DNA of 64,000 nt, taken from assembly GCA_023418475.1 (NCBI GenBank), contig JAEZZO010000016.1:71016-135015 (forward strand), in the 5' to 3' direction. How positions within the stretch are numbered: the first letter of the stretch is position 1; the number at the start of each line of letters is the position of its first letter. This document shows, piece by piece, positions 17,432 through 25,805 of this stretch. The stretch is from Bacillota bacterium. GTDB taxonomy: Bacteria > Bacillota > Clostridia > Lachnospirales > Lachnospiraceae. A program made the position numbers and the translations under genes. The notes under the pieces were generated by a model that saw only the letters and a program-made list of their open reading frames with translations, was not told the DNA's origin and ran no database searches.

Positions 17432-17460
17432 ATCATAATATTATTTGCTAGTTTTGTCAA
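17432..17460 (-). promoter_or_regulatory. Promoter of the cysteine-leader/importer operon
   Basis: Minus strand TTGACA (17460-17455), 17-base spacer, TATGAT (17437-17432). Perfect -35, five of six -10 matches. The transcript starts near 17425, giving a ~400-base leader before the first permease. Confidence 0.75.
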
Positions 17461-17770
17461 TACTTTTTTCATATTTATCATATATAATTGATATGTATTA
17501 ATATTTTAGGACAAATACCAGATTCAAAGTTGATATTATCCAGATACTCCTACTTATCTGCAGCGTATTTAATCAAATCGGTATCATGGGAACTCTAAAT
17601 TATCATTTTCCCTGGTTGGCAGTCATTATTTTTGCCATTTTATTGCTAATCATTCAATTTTGCTACTCTACGGCTGCTGTAGTTTTCTGACATTATTACT
17701 CTTGACAAATTCTGCTCTTTATTATATCATTACTACGTTAGTTATGTAATGTACTATTGGAGGTGCAGAT
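17461..17770. other. Intergenic region between importer and GntR operons
   Basis: 310 bases. It contains a hydrophobic plus-strand open stretch ending at 17690 (34 codons from ATG 17586, with open hydrophobic codons upstream but no ribosome site). It may be a remnant or a chance frame. The ribosome site TTGGAGGTGCAG of the GntR gene ends it. Confidence 0.35.
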
Positions 17771-18148
17771 ATGAAAATTGACGGGAATAGTTTAACCCCA
17801 ATCTATGTGCAGATTGCTGATTCCATTGAGGAAGACATATTATGCAACCGTCTACAGGAAGGCAGTCCCTGCTATTCTCAGTTAATTTTAGCAAAGGAAT
17901 TAAAGGTTAATCCGGCAACTGCGGCAAAAGGAATTAATCTTCTGGTAAGCAGGGGTATCCTGGAGAAGCAGCGTGGACTAGCCATGGTAATTAGCAGGGA
18001 AGCAAAAGACATTATTATAAAACGAAAAAGTCAGACGGATTTTGAACAGAAGCTTCAGGAACTGGTACGAACAGCCAGACAGCTAAATATAGATGAGGAA
18101 TATGTGAAAAATAAAATAGTAGAATATTATAAGGAGGAAGTTCTATGA
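17771..18148 (+). CDS. GntR-family regulator (YtrA subfamily)
   Basis: 125 residues. A winged helix at about 8-75: PIYVQIADSIEEDIL, then a recognition region KELKVNPATAAKGINLLVSRGILEKQRGLAMVI. A short C-terminal helical dimerisation arm (about 85-125) marks the YtrA subfamily, which usually represses an adjacent ABC transporter operon. GGAGGTGCAGAT precedes the ATG. It overlaps the ATPase gene by four bases (ATGA), so it is the first gene of a three-gene operon and probably autoregulates it. The inducer is unknown; cell-wall antibiotics act on related systems. Confidence 0.88.
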   Translation: MKIDGNSLTPIYVQIADSIEEDILCNRLQEGSPCYSQLILAKELKVNPATAAKGINLLVSRGILEKQRGLAMVISREAKDIIIKRKSQTDFEQKLQELVRTARQLNIDEEYVKNKIVEYYKEEVL

Positions 18149-19056
18149 GTTTTGTAATTACTACAAAGCAGCTCTCATTTCAATATGGCAAAAAGCATGC
18201 TATTCAAAATTTTAATATTGATATCAACGAGAATCAGATCATCGGATTAATCGGACGTAACGGCTCCGGTAAAACCACCTTTCTGAAATTATGTGCCGGC
18301 TTGCTGAAACCAACCACCGGAGAAATTGCCGTATTCGCGCAGAATCCGGTAAATAATCTTAAGGTGCTGGAGGATATTGTTTTCACTCATAATGAAGTAA
18401 TTCATAAAGCTTCTCTTACCCTGGAAACCATAATAGAAGACTTCGCGATGTTTTATCCGTACTTTGACACTTCCTTTGCCTACCGGCTGATTGAATATTT
18501 TTCTCTGAGCCGCCATGCGAAATATTCCAGTCTTTCACAGGGAATGACCAGTGTTTTTCATTTTATTTGTGGTATTTCTGCCAGGGCAAGCTTAACCTTG
18601 CTGGACGAACCGGTGCTGGGAATAGATCTGCCTCTGCGAAAAAAGATTTATGATGTTTTGCTTCGCGATTATATGGAGCACCCTAGAACTATTATCATCT
18701 CCAGCCATATTCTATCCGAGCTTGAGGAGCTGTTATCCGAGTTTTTGATTATTGATGCCGGTCAGGTCCTGCTTTACAAGAGTCCGGATGAAATTCGTAC
18801 CATGGCATACCGTGTTGACGGGACAAAGGACGCGGTCTCCACCTTTGCCGCGAACCGTCCTGTACTGTACGACGAATACAATACGACCGGTTCCTTCGCT
18901 GTTATGGATTATCCGTGCGATGAAGCTGCAAAAAGTGACAGCCGCAAATTAAATCTGGTAATCTCCGGTATTCGTCCGGAAGAGCTTTATCTATATAAAA
19001 CAAATCATGGAAAGGGGATGGATATAGAATGTTTATGGGAAAATCAGAATTTATAA
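18145..19056 (+). CDS. ABC transporter ATPase (YtrB-like)
   Basis: 303 residues. Walker A LIGRNGSGKTTFLKL (about 36-50), Walker B LTLLDEPVLGIDLP, H-loop SSHILSELEEL. The signature is degenerate (SLSQGMTSVFHFI instead of LSGGQ), as in some YtrB-type ATPases. The last ~80 residues are an accessory domain. Start overlaps the GntR stop (ATGA), end overlaps the permease gene by 28 bases. It energises the membrane protein encoded next. Confidence 0.85.
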   Translation: MSFVITTKQLSFQYGKKHAIQNFNIDINENQIIGLIGRNGSGKTTFLKLCAGLLKPTTGEIAVFAQNPVNNLKVLEDIVFTHNEVIHKASLTLETIIEDFAMFYPYFDTSFAYRLIEYFSLSRHAKYSSLSQGMTSVFHFICGISARASLTLLDEPVLGIDLPLRKKIYDVLLRDYMEHPRTIIISSHILSELEELLSEFLIIDAGQVLLYKSPDEIRTMAYRVDGTKDAVSTFAANRPVLYDEYNTTGSFAVMDYPCDEAAKSDSRKLNLVISGIRPEELYLYKTNHGKGMDIECLWENQNL

Positions 19057-20372
19057 ATATGATAAATATAAAAAAGCACTTAAAAATGCGTATGCGAGAT
19101 TGTAAGGGAATAAATACTCTAGCCAGTCTGCTGATTATATTATTTTTGCTGGATACAGTCAATATAGTAAAACAGGTAATTACTTTCCAGTCCGACGTAA
19201 AGCTTATCTCCGTGAATGCATACTCTTCTGCCGGATTTGCACTCATGTTGCTCGCATGTATTTATTATACCTTCCAATACAGCGAATATCATGCCTCTTA
19301 CCTGGTCTATCCGCAAAGCAGTTTCACCCGGTTTTTTTCATATGAAGCTTATTGTTATCTTACTCATATTACCATACAGCTGTTGGCTCTGGGATTATAC
19401 CTGCTTCAATATCTTCTTTGTTATGTACTTAATAGGTACCATGGTAATATTCGTTTTGCCTATCCAATTAATATCCCCTTTATCATAACCGGTTTTTTCA
19501 TTACCCTGCTCTACGGATTCCTGCTCATCTCGTTCATTGAGTTAATCAGTGTCATTGTTCGGAAGTTCCGATGGATCGCATTATTATTTTATATAGTAAG
19601 TCTTGTTATTTTATGGGTTGCAGGGGGGCCTGAAAGCTTAATCGGCATAATATCCTTTTACATGAAGGAAAGCTCTATACCAATATTCCTACTCAAAGTA
19701 ATAATAACCTGGATGTTATTCGAGATTCTTCTTCACTGGATCAATATCCATACGAACAAGTTTAAGGTAATAACCTTCATTTATAAAAACATCATAATTG
19801 CTGCTATCATATTATTATCCTTTCTTGGCAGTGTAATCGCAAGTCTTAACAGCTTCCGTGTGGTCAATCATACTGAAAGTAACAGCTATAGCAGAGATTA
19901 TACAATGGATTATATAAACTCTTCTGATGCTATGGGCCCTCCTGCCTGCTCGCTGGATGTATCAAGACTTCCGGTAAATACTGTGGTTAAACTAGAATTT
20001 AATGAGGAAATGATGTCAGACTATATAAAACTTAGTGGAGATTCCTATTACAACGATACCAACGACCGTATTCTGATTTATTTTCAACCCTCAAAGAAAA
20101 TGGTAAACTGGATAGATATAAATTCCTTCACCAATCCAAAATTGGAAGCATCTTTGAAGGACAATCATCTTACTCTTCGTATTGTACAGGATGAAAACAG
20201 GAAAGTAATCTCTCTCTACCCGTATTCTGCCATATTACAATTTAAAGTCTTCCAGGATCAAGTATATGCGAAAGCTTCTCCCGGGAACATGGTTGGAACA
20301 AACCCCGGAATAATCCGGATCACCACCCCAAAGGGTAAAAATATTACCACCTTTCAGATGATGACCAATTAA
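19029..20372 (+). CDS. ABC transporter membrane subunit, YtrA-type operon
   Basis: 447 residues. Six or more hydrophobic segments in the first ~280 residues, then a ~160-residue C-terminal region of soluble, probably extracellular character (about 290-447; many Asn/Ser/Thr/Tyr and the aromatic-rich YSRDYTMDYI). The soluble tail is unlike a plain ABC-2 permease. It is the last gene of the GntR-ATPase-permease operon. Start ATG 19029 lies inside the ATPase gene with AAAGGGG 11 bases upstream; a later ATG at 19035 is also possible. Substrate unknown. Confidence 0.75.
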   Translation: MFMGKSEFINMINIKKHLKMRMRDCKGINTLASLLIILFLLDTVNIVKQVITFQSDVKLISVNAYSSAGFALMLLACIYYTFQYSEYHASYLVYPQSSFTRFFSYEAYCYLTHITIQLLALGLYLLQYLLCYVLNRYHGNIRFAYPINIPFIITGFFITLLYGFLLISFIELISVIVRKFRWIALLFYIVSLVILWVAGGPESLIGIISFYMKESSIPIFLLKVIITWMLFEILLHWINIHTNKFKVITFIYKNIIIAAIILLSFLGSVIASLNSFRVVNHTESNSYSRDYTMDYINSSDAMGPPACSLDVSRLPVNTVVKLEFNEEMMSDYIKLSGDSYYNDTNDRILIYFQPSKKMVNWIDINSFTNPKLEASLKDNHLTLRIVQDENRKVISLYPYSAILQFKVFQDQVYAKASPGNMVGTNPGIIRITTPKGKNITTFQMMTN

Positions 20373-20689
20373 AAGTATTATTTTTCTTAATAATAATATA
20401 CAATTTGTTTCCATAAGAAAAGCGTATTCAATCACTTATACACTTCCCCGTATTTGTTCCTCTACAATTCGCCTATCTTCTATTTTATATTGTTTACAAA
20501 CTTATACCCGTGCCTGTCACTTTTTGGTATCTTTTTCAAAAAGTGAATAGGCTTCAAACTTAGCCCTTTATCGTCTCAAAGATGGGTTTTTGGGCATCGA
20601 ACACCCAAATCCTCAAAAAAGCATGCGGAGAATTGTATTGAGCATTCGCATTGCAATTCTGCCTATCGTGAAGTCTGGCAGGATTGTTA
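20373..20689. other. Intergenic region between convergent genes
   Basis: 317 bases with no credible gene. It holds the hairpin at 20512-20552 and, further on, short inverted matches around 20580-20620 (GGGTTTTTGGGC and GAACACCC). Possible REP-like or terminator sequence; nothing else recognised. Confidence 0.4.
20512..20552. repeat. Long imperfect hairpin
   Basis: CACTTTTTG (20518-20526) and CAAAAAGTG (20537-20545) are perfect inverted repeats with a 10-base loop, flanked by GCCT (20512-20515) and AGGC (20549-20552). No T-run on the plus side. The motif GTGCCTGTCACTTTTT resembles dispersed hairpin repeats I remember from other Firmicutes. Confidence 0.45.
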
Positions 20690-21526
20690 TTATGATGATT
20701 TTTCATCTTGAAGGAAAATGTCAATCGCATAGGCAATACCCGATTCCTCATTGGATTTTGTAATAAACTTGGCTGCCAGTTTTACAGGATCAACAGAATT
20801 TTCCATTGCAATCGGCATACCTACACAGCTAAGCATTTCAATGTCATTATAATTATCTCCGAAGGCAATTACCTCTTCCAGGCTAACCTTCTGCTGTTCT
20901 GCCAGAAATTTAAGTGCCTTTCCCTTCGTTGTACCAGCTCTCATAATATCTAACAATCCTTCTGCCGAACTCACTACCTCGAGTCCCTGAAAAGTGGAAA
21001 GCTCTGACTGAATATCTTCTACTTCTTTCTGACTATCACATATATATAATACCTTTAGAATCTTAAGCGTGTTGAGATTTTTCATTCTCTCCTCATCAAC
21101 ATATCGCAATGGAATCTGCAGCTCCTGCGCATGCCCTAAGTTATTATTTTCATATTCTAAAGTTCTTGGATTATTCTGGTTAGAATAGACAAAATCAGGC
21201 GTATAAATCAAATAGTTAATTTTCTTTTGCTGTGCATACTGTATAATTTTCTTAGCCATATCCTGTTCAATTACACTGGAGTATACTATTTCTCCTGTTT
21301 CAATATTCCGGATCAGTCCACCGTTACAGGATATGACATCTCCCTTTAATTCAAGCTGCTTTATATATGTTTTTATCATAAGATCCAACCTGCCAGATGC
21401 CAGTATTATACTTACTCCCTTTTGTTTTAGTTTCATCAGTGATCCCAGATTATCCTCTGATATTCTCTTTTTTGAATCCAAAAGCGTTCCGTCCATATCA
21501 CAAACACACCATTTATAATGTTTCAA
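20690..21526 (-). CDS. HAD-superfamily phosphatase (Cof type)
   Basis: 278 residues, usual Cof length. Motif I CDMDGTLLDS with nucleophile Asp9 or Asp11 context (VCDMDGTL), motif II ASGR (Ser44), motif III Lys near KGKALKFL, motif IV AFGDNYNDIEML. The central ~100 residues are the C2B cap. These cytoplasmic enzymes dephosphorylate sugar phosphates, nucleotides or PLP; the substrate is not predictable here. The start is a TTG (21526), because AGAGGTGATAATGC lies nine bases upstream and no in-frame ATG is suitably placed. Confidence 0.87.
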   Translation of the reverse strand: MKHYKWCVCDMDGTLLDSKKRISEDNLGSLMKLKQKGVSIILASGRLDLMIKTYIKQLELKGDVISCNGGLIRNIETGEIVYSSVIEQDMAKKIIQYAQQKKINYLIYTPDFVYSNQNNPRTLEYENNNLGHAQELQIPLRYVDEERMKNLNTLKILKVLYICDSQKEVEDIQSELSTFQGLEVVSSAEGLLDIMRAGTTKGKALKFLAEQQKVSLEEVIAFGDNYNDIEMLSCVGMPIAMENSVDPVKLAAKFITKSNEESGIAYAIDIFLQDEKSS

Positions 21527-21849
21527 GCATTATCACCTCTTCTAAATATAACTGTTATGCAGTCCAGTCCGATTACGAAAAACAGATCCGGTATTACCGG
21601 AGGATTAGTATAGCATAAACTGTATGCAATGAAAAGAGTGTTTCTTAACAAATGATAGGAGTTACGGTTCATAAGTTACATTTCATAAACGAAGTTATAA
21701 TCCATTTCCTTTAAATAACAAATAAATCTTTCTTATATTAAATAATTAAACATTTTTCCCTAAATAACGAACATTTTCTTATTACCAGAATAATATATAT
21801 TAGGATGTGACAGGATAACATCCAATATGATGTGAAAGGGCGAAATGAA
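21527..21849. other. Divergent promoter region, HAD / spore-surface protein
   Basis: 323 bases with no gene, AT-rich. I looked for sporulation sigma (SigK/SigE) elements ahead of 21850 and could not find a convincing one. The ribosome site GTGAAAGGG at 21832-21840 belongs to the plus-strand gene. Confidence 0.4.
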
Positions 21850-22671
21850 ATGAGTAATATTAAGGATCATGGCGCAAGTGTTGTCAGCGCAGAAAGTTTT
21901 CTTGGATCAGGCTGTGAACATGAATGTGATGCTTCGGTAATTCAATCTGATACATTACCGGGAGCAGATAACTACTGCTGGTATGGCGGTGATTATAAAG
22001 TAGCTAAAGTCTTATCGGAGTTTATCATTCAGATTGATTCTGAAGCAAAAATCAGATTAAATGAACCTGCATATGAAATTAAGAGAGTTGAGAAACAGAT
22101 TTTCTTGACCCAGTGCAGATATATTCCTCCGACAGATAAAGTATTTATCGAAGGCTATATCAGAAAGAATATTGAATACGCTACAAGGACCTGTACGAAT
22201 CCAAAAGGCGGCGCAATTGCCGGTGTAATCAAAGATACCACCGTTCATGTACCGTTCAGAGCATATACCAAGGTAGATTTCCATGGACACAAGCCTCATA
22301 TTCAACCGAATCCGACCGATATGGTTGCAAGATATTTCAACGAGAATATAATGGGTAAGAACTTTAGAGAAGCAGATCGTTCCAGTATCGAAATCTTTAA
22401 TGAGCCTGTATACTGCGAGCTTGAATGGTCAGCAGTATTTGACGCTGATATAGATAATAAAGGTACCTGCATTGAAGATTTTAGAAACGAAGAAGAATTC
22501 CAGGAATTCACAGATAAGTCCGTTGTATATCTTTGCATGAAATTACTTCAGAAGCAGCAGGTTTGCTGGCCAAAATGCGGAGCTGGCCAGGATGAGCAGC
22601 CGCATGCTCCTCAAAGCTGTATTAAGTCAGATTGGAGTTTACCGATTTCTGATTTTACGCATGGTAAATAA
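21850..22671 (+). CDS. CsxC-like spore surface protein (SPOCS/DUF3794-type domain)
   Basis: 273 residues, no signal peptide. The central region (about 45-150) resembles the SPOCS/DUF3794 fold: VLSEFIIQIDSEAKIRLNEP, EIKRVEKQIFLTQCRYIPP, VFIEGYIRKNIEYATR. Clostridial CsxC-type proteins with this architecture are exosporium or spore-coat proteins. The protein has ten or more Cys/His residues, including CEHECD near the N-terminus and a CWPKC segment near the end, fitting a crosslinked coat. AAAGGG lies nine bases before the ATG at 21850. Monocistronic with a hairpin after it. Confidence 0.72.
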   Translation: MSNIKDHGASVVSAESFLGSGCEHECDASVIQSDTLPGADNYCWYGGDYKVAKVLSEFIIQIDSEAKIRLNEPAYEIKRVEKQIFLTQCRYIPPTDKVFIEGYIRKNIEYATRTCTNPKGGAIAGVIKDTTVHVPFRAYTKVDFHGHKPHIQPNPTDMVARYFNENIMGKNFREADRSSIEIFNEPVYCELEWSAVFDADIDNKGTCIEDFRNEEEFQEFTDKSVVYLCMKLLQKQQVCWPKCGAGQDEQPHAPQSCIKSDWSLPISDFTHGK

Positions 22672-22726
22672 TAATTACCATGATACAAAAGTGAAAACCA
22701 TCCTCCTGATAAATAACTGATAAATA

Positions 22727-22800
22727 AGAGGTGTTTCAAAATATTTTGTTTTGCTGGCCTGCCGCCCATACAGCCTGACAAAATTATTTGAGACACCTCT
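22727..22800. terminator. Bidirectional terminator, spore protein / AzlD
   Basis: AGAGGTGTTTCAAA (22727-22740) pairs with TTTGAGACACCTCT (22787-22800), 14 bp with one mismatch, with a long structured loop. It lies between the convergent spore-protein and azlD genes. Confidence 0.6.
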
Positions 22801-22836
22801 ATTTGGGTTTTATTCACCTTAATCTCAAGTCTATTC

Positions 22837-23172
22837 TTACGCAAATATTACCTGTAACAGAAACATATATACAATGGTTCCTCCGCCTATACTTATAAGG
22901 ACATTGCTTTTCCACTTATGTAATATAACAATTACCGCTATAGATACCAGTTCCGGTATACCATAGGGTATCTTTGTAACCGATACGCCTTTCAGACAGT
23001 AGACCAGAAGCAACCCCATCATGGCCGGAGGTAATACCTTACTCAAATAGGTAATCAATTTTGGTGCTTCTTTTCTCTCAGGAAATAAAAGGAATGGGAG
23101 AAACCTCGTAACCATCGTTCCGAGCGCAATAGCAAAGATCATCGTAATTGTCTGAAGTCCAGTTAGCTGCAT
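22837..23172 (-). CDS. azlD: AzlD-like branched-chain amino-acid exporter subunit
   Basis: 111 residues, four hydrophobic segments, usual AzlD length. Family feature: MVTRFLPFLLFPERKEAPKL (first part near 21-34), the conserved TR..PFL.F motif. AzlD is the small partner of AzlC; together they export branched-chain amino acids or analogues such as azaleucine. It overlaps azlC by 10 bases and is translated after it. Location: cytoplasmic membrane. Confidence 0.9.
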   Translation of the reverse strand: MQLTGLQTITMIFAIALGTMVTRFLPFLLFPERKEAPKLITYLSKVLPPAMMGLLLVYCLKGVSVTKIPYGIPELVSIAVIVILHKWKSNVLISIGGGTIVYMFLLQVIFA

Positions 23173-23867
23173 AATCGTCTTCTCCCTGTGATTAATAGAA
23201 ACAAAATAATAACCATCGCCGGTATGATTAAATTGCCTCTTCCAAATAAAAATAAGCTTATTATACCACCCGTTATACCAATCAGCTCCGGTATTCTATT
23301 CCCCTTATTCTTCCATTGCTCCAAAAACAATACAGCAAATAAAGCTGTCAGAACAAAATCCAGACCCTTTGTATTAAAGGTTATGAATTTGCCGGCAATT
23401 CCCCCAAGAAAGGTTCCAATAATCCAATACAAATAATCCATGAATGATATCGTGAAATAGAAATATTTCCTGTTTATCCCTTCCGGCGCTTCCACACTGG
23501 AGGATATTGAGAAGGTTTCGTCACATAGCACATAAATCAGAAAGCCTCTGATCTTACCAAATCCCTTATATTTCTCAAGCATTGATATGCCATAAAATAA
23601 ATGTCTTGCATTCACCATAATGCTCATAAGAAAAGCCTGTATCGGATCAAATGCAGATGTTAGAAGTGTGATAGCCACAAATTGCATGCTCCCGCAAAAT
23701 GCAATTGCACTCATAAGTACCGCCCAGATCACTCCGTATCCCTTCGTCTGCATTAATACGCCATATGCCATTCCAAGTACCAGAAAGCCGGTCAATACCG
23801 GTATTGTACTTGGAAATGCTGCCAAAAAAGCTTTTTGAAATTCGCTCTGCTTTAATTTTTGAAGCAT
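23163..23867 (-). CDS. azlC: AzlC-like branched-chain amino-acid exporter subunit
   Basis: 234 residues. AzlC hallmarks: AAFPSTIPVLTGFLVLGMAYG near the start (first part at 15-28), FCGSMQFVAI and NARHLFYGISM. About six to eight membrane segments. Large subunit of the AzlCD exporter. The ATG at 23867 is 12 bases past AAGGAG; no better in-frame start exists. The divergently transcribed XRE-cupin gene is probably its regulator. Confidence 0.9.
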   Translation of the reverse strand: MLQKLKQSEFQKAFLAAFPSTIPVLTGFLVLGMAYGVLMQTKGYGVIWAVLMSAIAFCGSMQFVAITLLTSAFDPIQAFLMSIMVNARHLFYGISMLEKYKGFGKIRGFLIYVLCDETFSISSSVEAPEGINRKYFYFTISFMDYLYWIIGTFLGGIAGKFITFNTKGLDFVLTALFAVLFLEQWKNKGNRIPELIGITGGIISLFLFGRGNLIIPAMVIILFLLITGRRRLCS

Positions 23868-23905
23868 TCCATTCTTGCACTCCTTATCCTCTCATAGTAT
23901 AATAG

Positions 23906-23959
23906 CAGTATTACCATACTGTTAATTATATTTTAACATTCGTAAAATATAATTGTCAA
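23906..23959 (-). promoter_or_regulatory. azlCD promoter with candidate operator
   Basis: Minus strand TTGACA (23959-23954), 18-base spacer, TAAAAT (23935-23930). Eight bases further downstream lies the inverted repeat CAGTAT TACC ATACTG (23906-23921), a candidate operator for the adjacent XRE-cupin regulator. Confidence 0.55.
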
Positions 23960-24008
23960 TGACTATTTTGTATGCAAGACAAAGTACTCACGAAACGGAG
24001 ATATCACC

Positions 24009-24560
24009 ATGGAGATAAACCAAATCATAGCTGAGAATTTAAAAAGACTTCGTAATGATCGAAGCTTAAGCCTCGGACAGCTTTCGAAACTTTGCCTAGT
24101 CAGTAAAGTAATGCTTTCGCAAATAGAAAAAGGAGATACAAATCCTACGATAAACACTCTTTGGAAAATAGCTAAGGGACTGAAAATACCTTATACCTCA
24201 TTGTTGGAACAGCCAGAGCATGATACCAGTATTATAAGAAGAAGCGATACGGAAGATATGGAGGCTGAAGACGGACATTATAGAATTTTTTGTTACTACA
24301 ATAATACTCCCAGCCGGAATTTTGAAATGTTCCAAATAGAAATGGAGGAAGGCTGTAATTATATCTCTGTTGGCCACACAGAAAAGTCACAGGAATATAT
24401 TATGGTGGTAGAGGGTACTTTGTCCCTGACTGTAAATGATAAAACTTACCAGCTTCGTCCTAATGATTCCATCTGTTTCAATGCTACTGCAAAGCACATA
24501 TACCATAATAGCGGGAATGGGATTATGAAAGCGGTTACCATTAATTTTTATCCGGTTTAG
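24009..24560 (+). CDS. XRE-family regulator with C-terminal cupin domain
   Basis: 183 residues. HTH of the Cro/XRE type at about 8-62 (IIAENLKRLRNDRSLSLGQL, LSQIEKGDTNPTINTL), followed by a cupin at about 105-180 (EKSQEYIMVVEGTLSL, HIYHNSGN). Such proteins sense a small ligand in the cupin barrel and often control a neighbouring amino-acid exporter. Divergent from azlCD, with GGAG before the ATG. Inferred target: the azlCD promoter. Followed by a terminator at 24597. Confidence 0.87.
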   Translation: MEINQIIAENLKRLRNDRSLSLGQLSKLCLVSKVMLSQIEKGDTNPTINTLWKIAKGLKIPYTSLLEQPEHDTSIIRRSDTEDMEAEDGHYRIFCYYNNTPSRNFEMFQIEMEEGCNYISVGHTEKSQEYIMVVEGTLSLTVNDKTYQLRPNDSICFNATAKHIYHNSGNGIMKAVTINFYPV

Positions 24561-24596
24561 TACAATTGCTGCCGTGCGATGCTGTTTTTTTACCGG

Positions 24597-24639
24597 AAAA
24601 AGCGCTAAGCTGATTATTTTATAGCAGCTAGCGCTTTTC
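24597..24639. terminator. Terminator between XRE-cupin and esterase genes
   Basis: AAAAGCGCT and AGCGCTTTT with inner AGCTG/CAGCT form a 14-bp stem with one bulge, followed by CTTATTTGGCTTTT. It lies between convergent genes and can serve both. Confidence 0.65.
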
Positions 24640-24698
24640 TTATTTGGCTTTTCTTCAAATTCTAATTTATTTGATTCATCACAGTTCCTATCTTTATC

Positions 24699-25577
24699 TT
24701 ATAGATTTTTTGCAAAGAAATTCATAATTATCTCATGTACCTGTCTGCTCCAGAATGATCCTTCATGAGGAGCCTTATCCACACATACCATCTCAGAATG
24801 AACTCCTTCTTCAATCAAAGTCTGATGCATTTTTACAGACTGATCATAGGAAACCGCTGTATCATTATTACCATGAAGGATTAAAAACGGCGGATATTCT
24901 TTTCCCTTTATCACTCTGGCCGCAGGGCTGATCTCCCATAAAAGCTCCTCATGCTCCTCGGGATTGTTTCCTCCCATAAGACTGTGAAAAATATCCTGTA
25001 TCCCCTGATCCGGAAAATTCTTTATATCCTCTACAATAATCCTTAAATCAGATGGTCCGAAACAGTCTACCACACATTTCACCTTATCTGAAAATTCCAT
25101 ATACTCCTGTGTTATATAGCTTGCATCATCCGGGGTAAGACCTACCAACAGTGCTGTATTACCACCGGAAGACGTCCCCCATATTCCAACTCGTTCGGTA
25201 TCTATTCCATATTCATCCGCATTTTTCCGCAAGAAACGGATTGCCGTTTTAACATCCTGCAGAAAGGCCGGAAATGGATTTCCTTCCAGACAATTTCTAT
25301 GGGTAACAGTAGCGACTACATATCCTCTTCTGGCATATTCGGATAACTGTGGAATCTCATAATAAATATCCGGAAAAGTCCATGCACTGCCCTGCACAAA
25401 TACAATCAATGGATATCTGGGAATTTCCGTTTCCTTTTCCTTATCTCTCCAGGGTGAAATAATAGCTAACTTCAAATCCTTCCCGGTCTCGCTTGAATAA
25501 GTAATATCCGGAAGGATAGCCGCCTGTCCCTCCATGGAAGGATTGTACTCAATCTTTGTGATATTAAGTTCCTTCAT
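24699..25577 (-). CDS. Alpha/beta-hydrolase esterase (BD-FAE-like)
   Basis: 292 residues, no signal peptide. Nucleophile Ser in GTSSGG (about 136-141), oxyanion region FVQGSAW near 60, Asp in ILHGNNDTAV (about 242) and His in KAPHEGSF (about 273) complete the triad. The fold matches carboxylesterase/acetylxylan-esterase proteins that act on imported short-chain esters in the cytoplasm. The ATG at 25577 is preceded by AGGAGAAG. It stands alone. The substrate is not predictable; a hemicellulose-derived ester is plausible given other loci here. Confidence 0.82.
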   Translation of the reverse strand: MKELNITKIEYNPSMEGQAAILPDITYSSETGKDLKLAIISPWRDKEKETEIPRYPLIVFVQGSAWTFPDIYYEIPQLSEYARRGYVVATVTHRNCLEGNPFPAFLQDVKTAIRFLRKNADEYGIDTERVGIWGTSSGGNTALLVGLTPDDASYITQEYMEFSDKVKCVVDCFGPSDLRIIVEDIKNFPDQGIQDIFHSLMGGNNPEEHEELLWEISPAARVIKGKEYPPFLILHGNNDTAVSYDQSVKMHQTLIEEGVHSEMVCVDKAPHEGSFWSRQVHEIIMNFFAKNL

Positions 25578-25679
25578 AGCTTCTCCTCTTTTCCTTTTTC
25601 GTTTTGTATCCTATCCGTAAATTACGAAACATTAGCACTTGTTTCTCCCACCTCTATGCTTCTTCCTTTTCACATCTGC

Positions 25680-25713
25680 TTCAGAGTATCTACTCTCTAG
25701 TAGATACTCTGAA
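25680..25713. terminator. Perfect 15-bp hairpin, terminator of the aldo/keto reductase gene
   Basis: TTCAGAGTATCTACT (25680-25694), loop CTCT, AGTAGATACTCTGAA (25699-25713). It is the strongest palindrome in this stretch and lies about 95 bases past the aldo/keto reductase stop. AATTACGAAAC (25620-25630) and GTTTCGCAATT (25722-25732) form an outer inverted repeat. Confidence 0.6.
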
Positions 25714-25805
25714 AATATAGAGTTTCGCAATTATTATTAGTATACCACTTATGTAGGATAAAAGGAAGAATTATACATTGTATTTTTTATAAAATTTTGT
25801 TATAT

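Noticed and set aside
17026..17460. S-box or other riboswitch in the importer leader
   Set aside because: No S-box core sequence. The poly-Cys reading frame and single hairpin explain the leader better.
17586..17690. 34-codon hydrophobic plus-strand frame
   Set aside because: No ribosome site and upstream frame is open without a start; could be a remnant, not supported as a gene.
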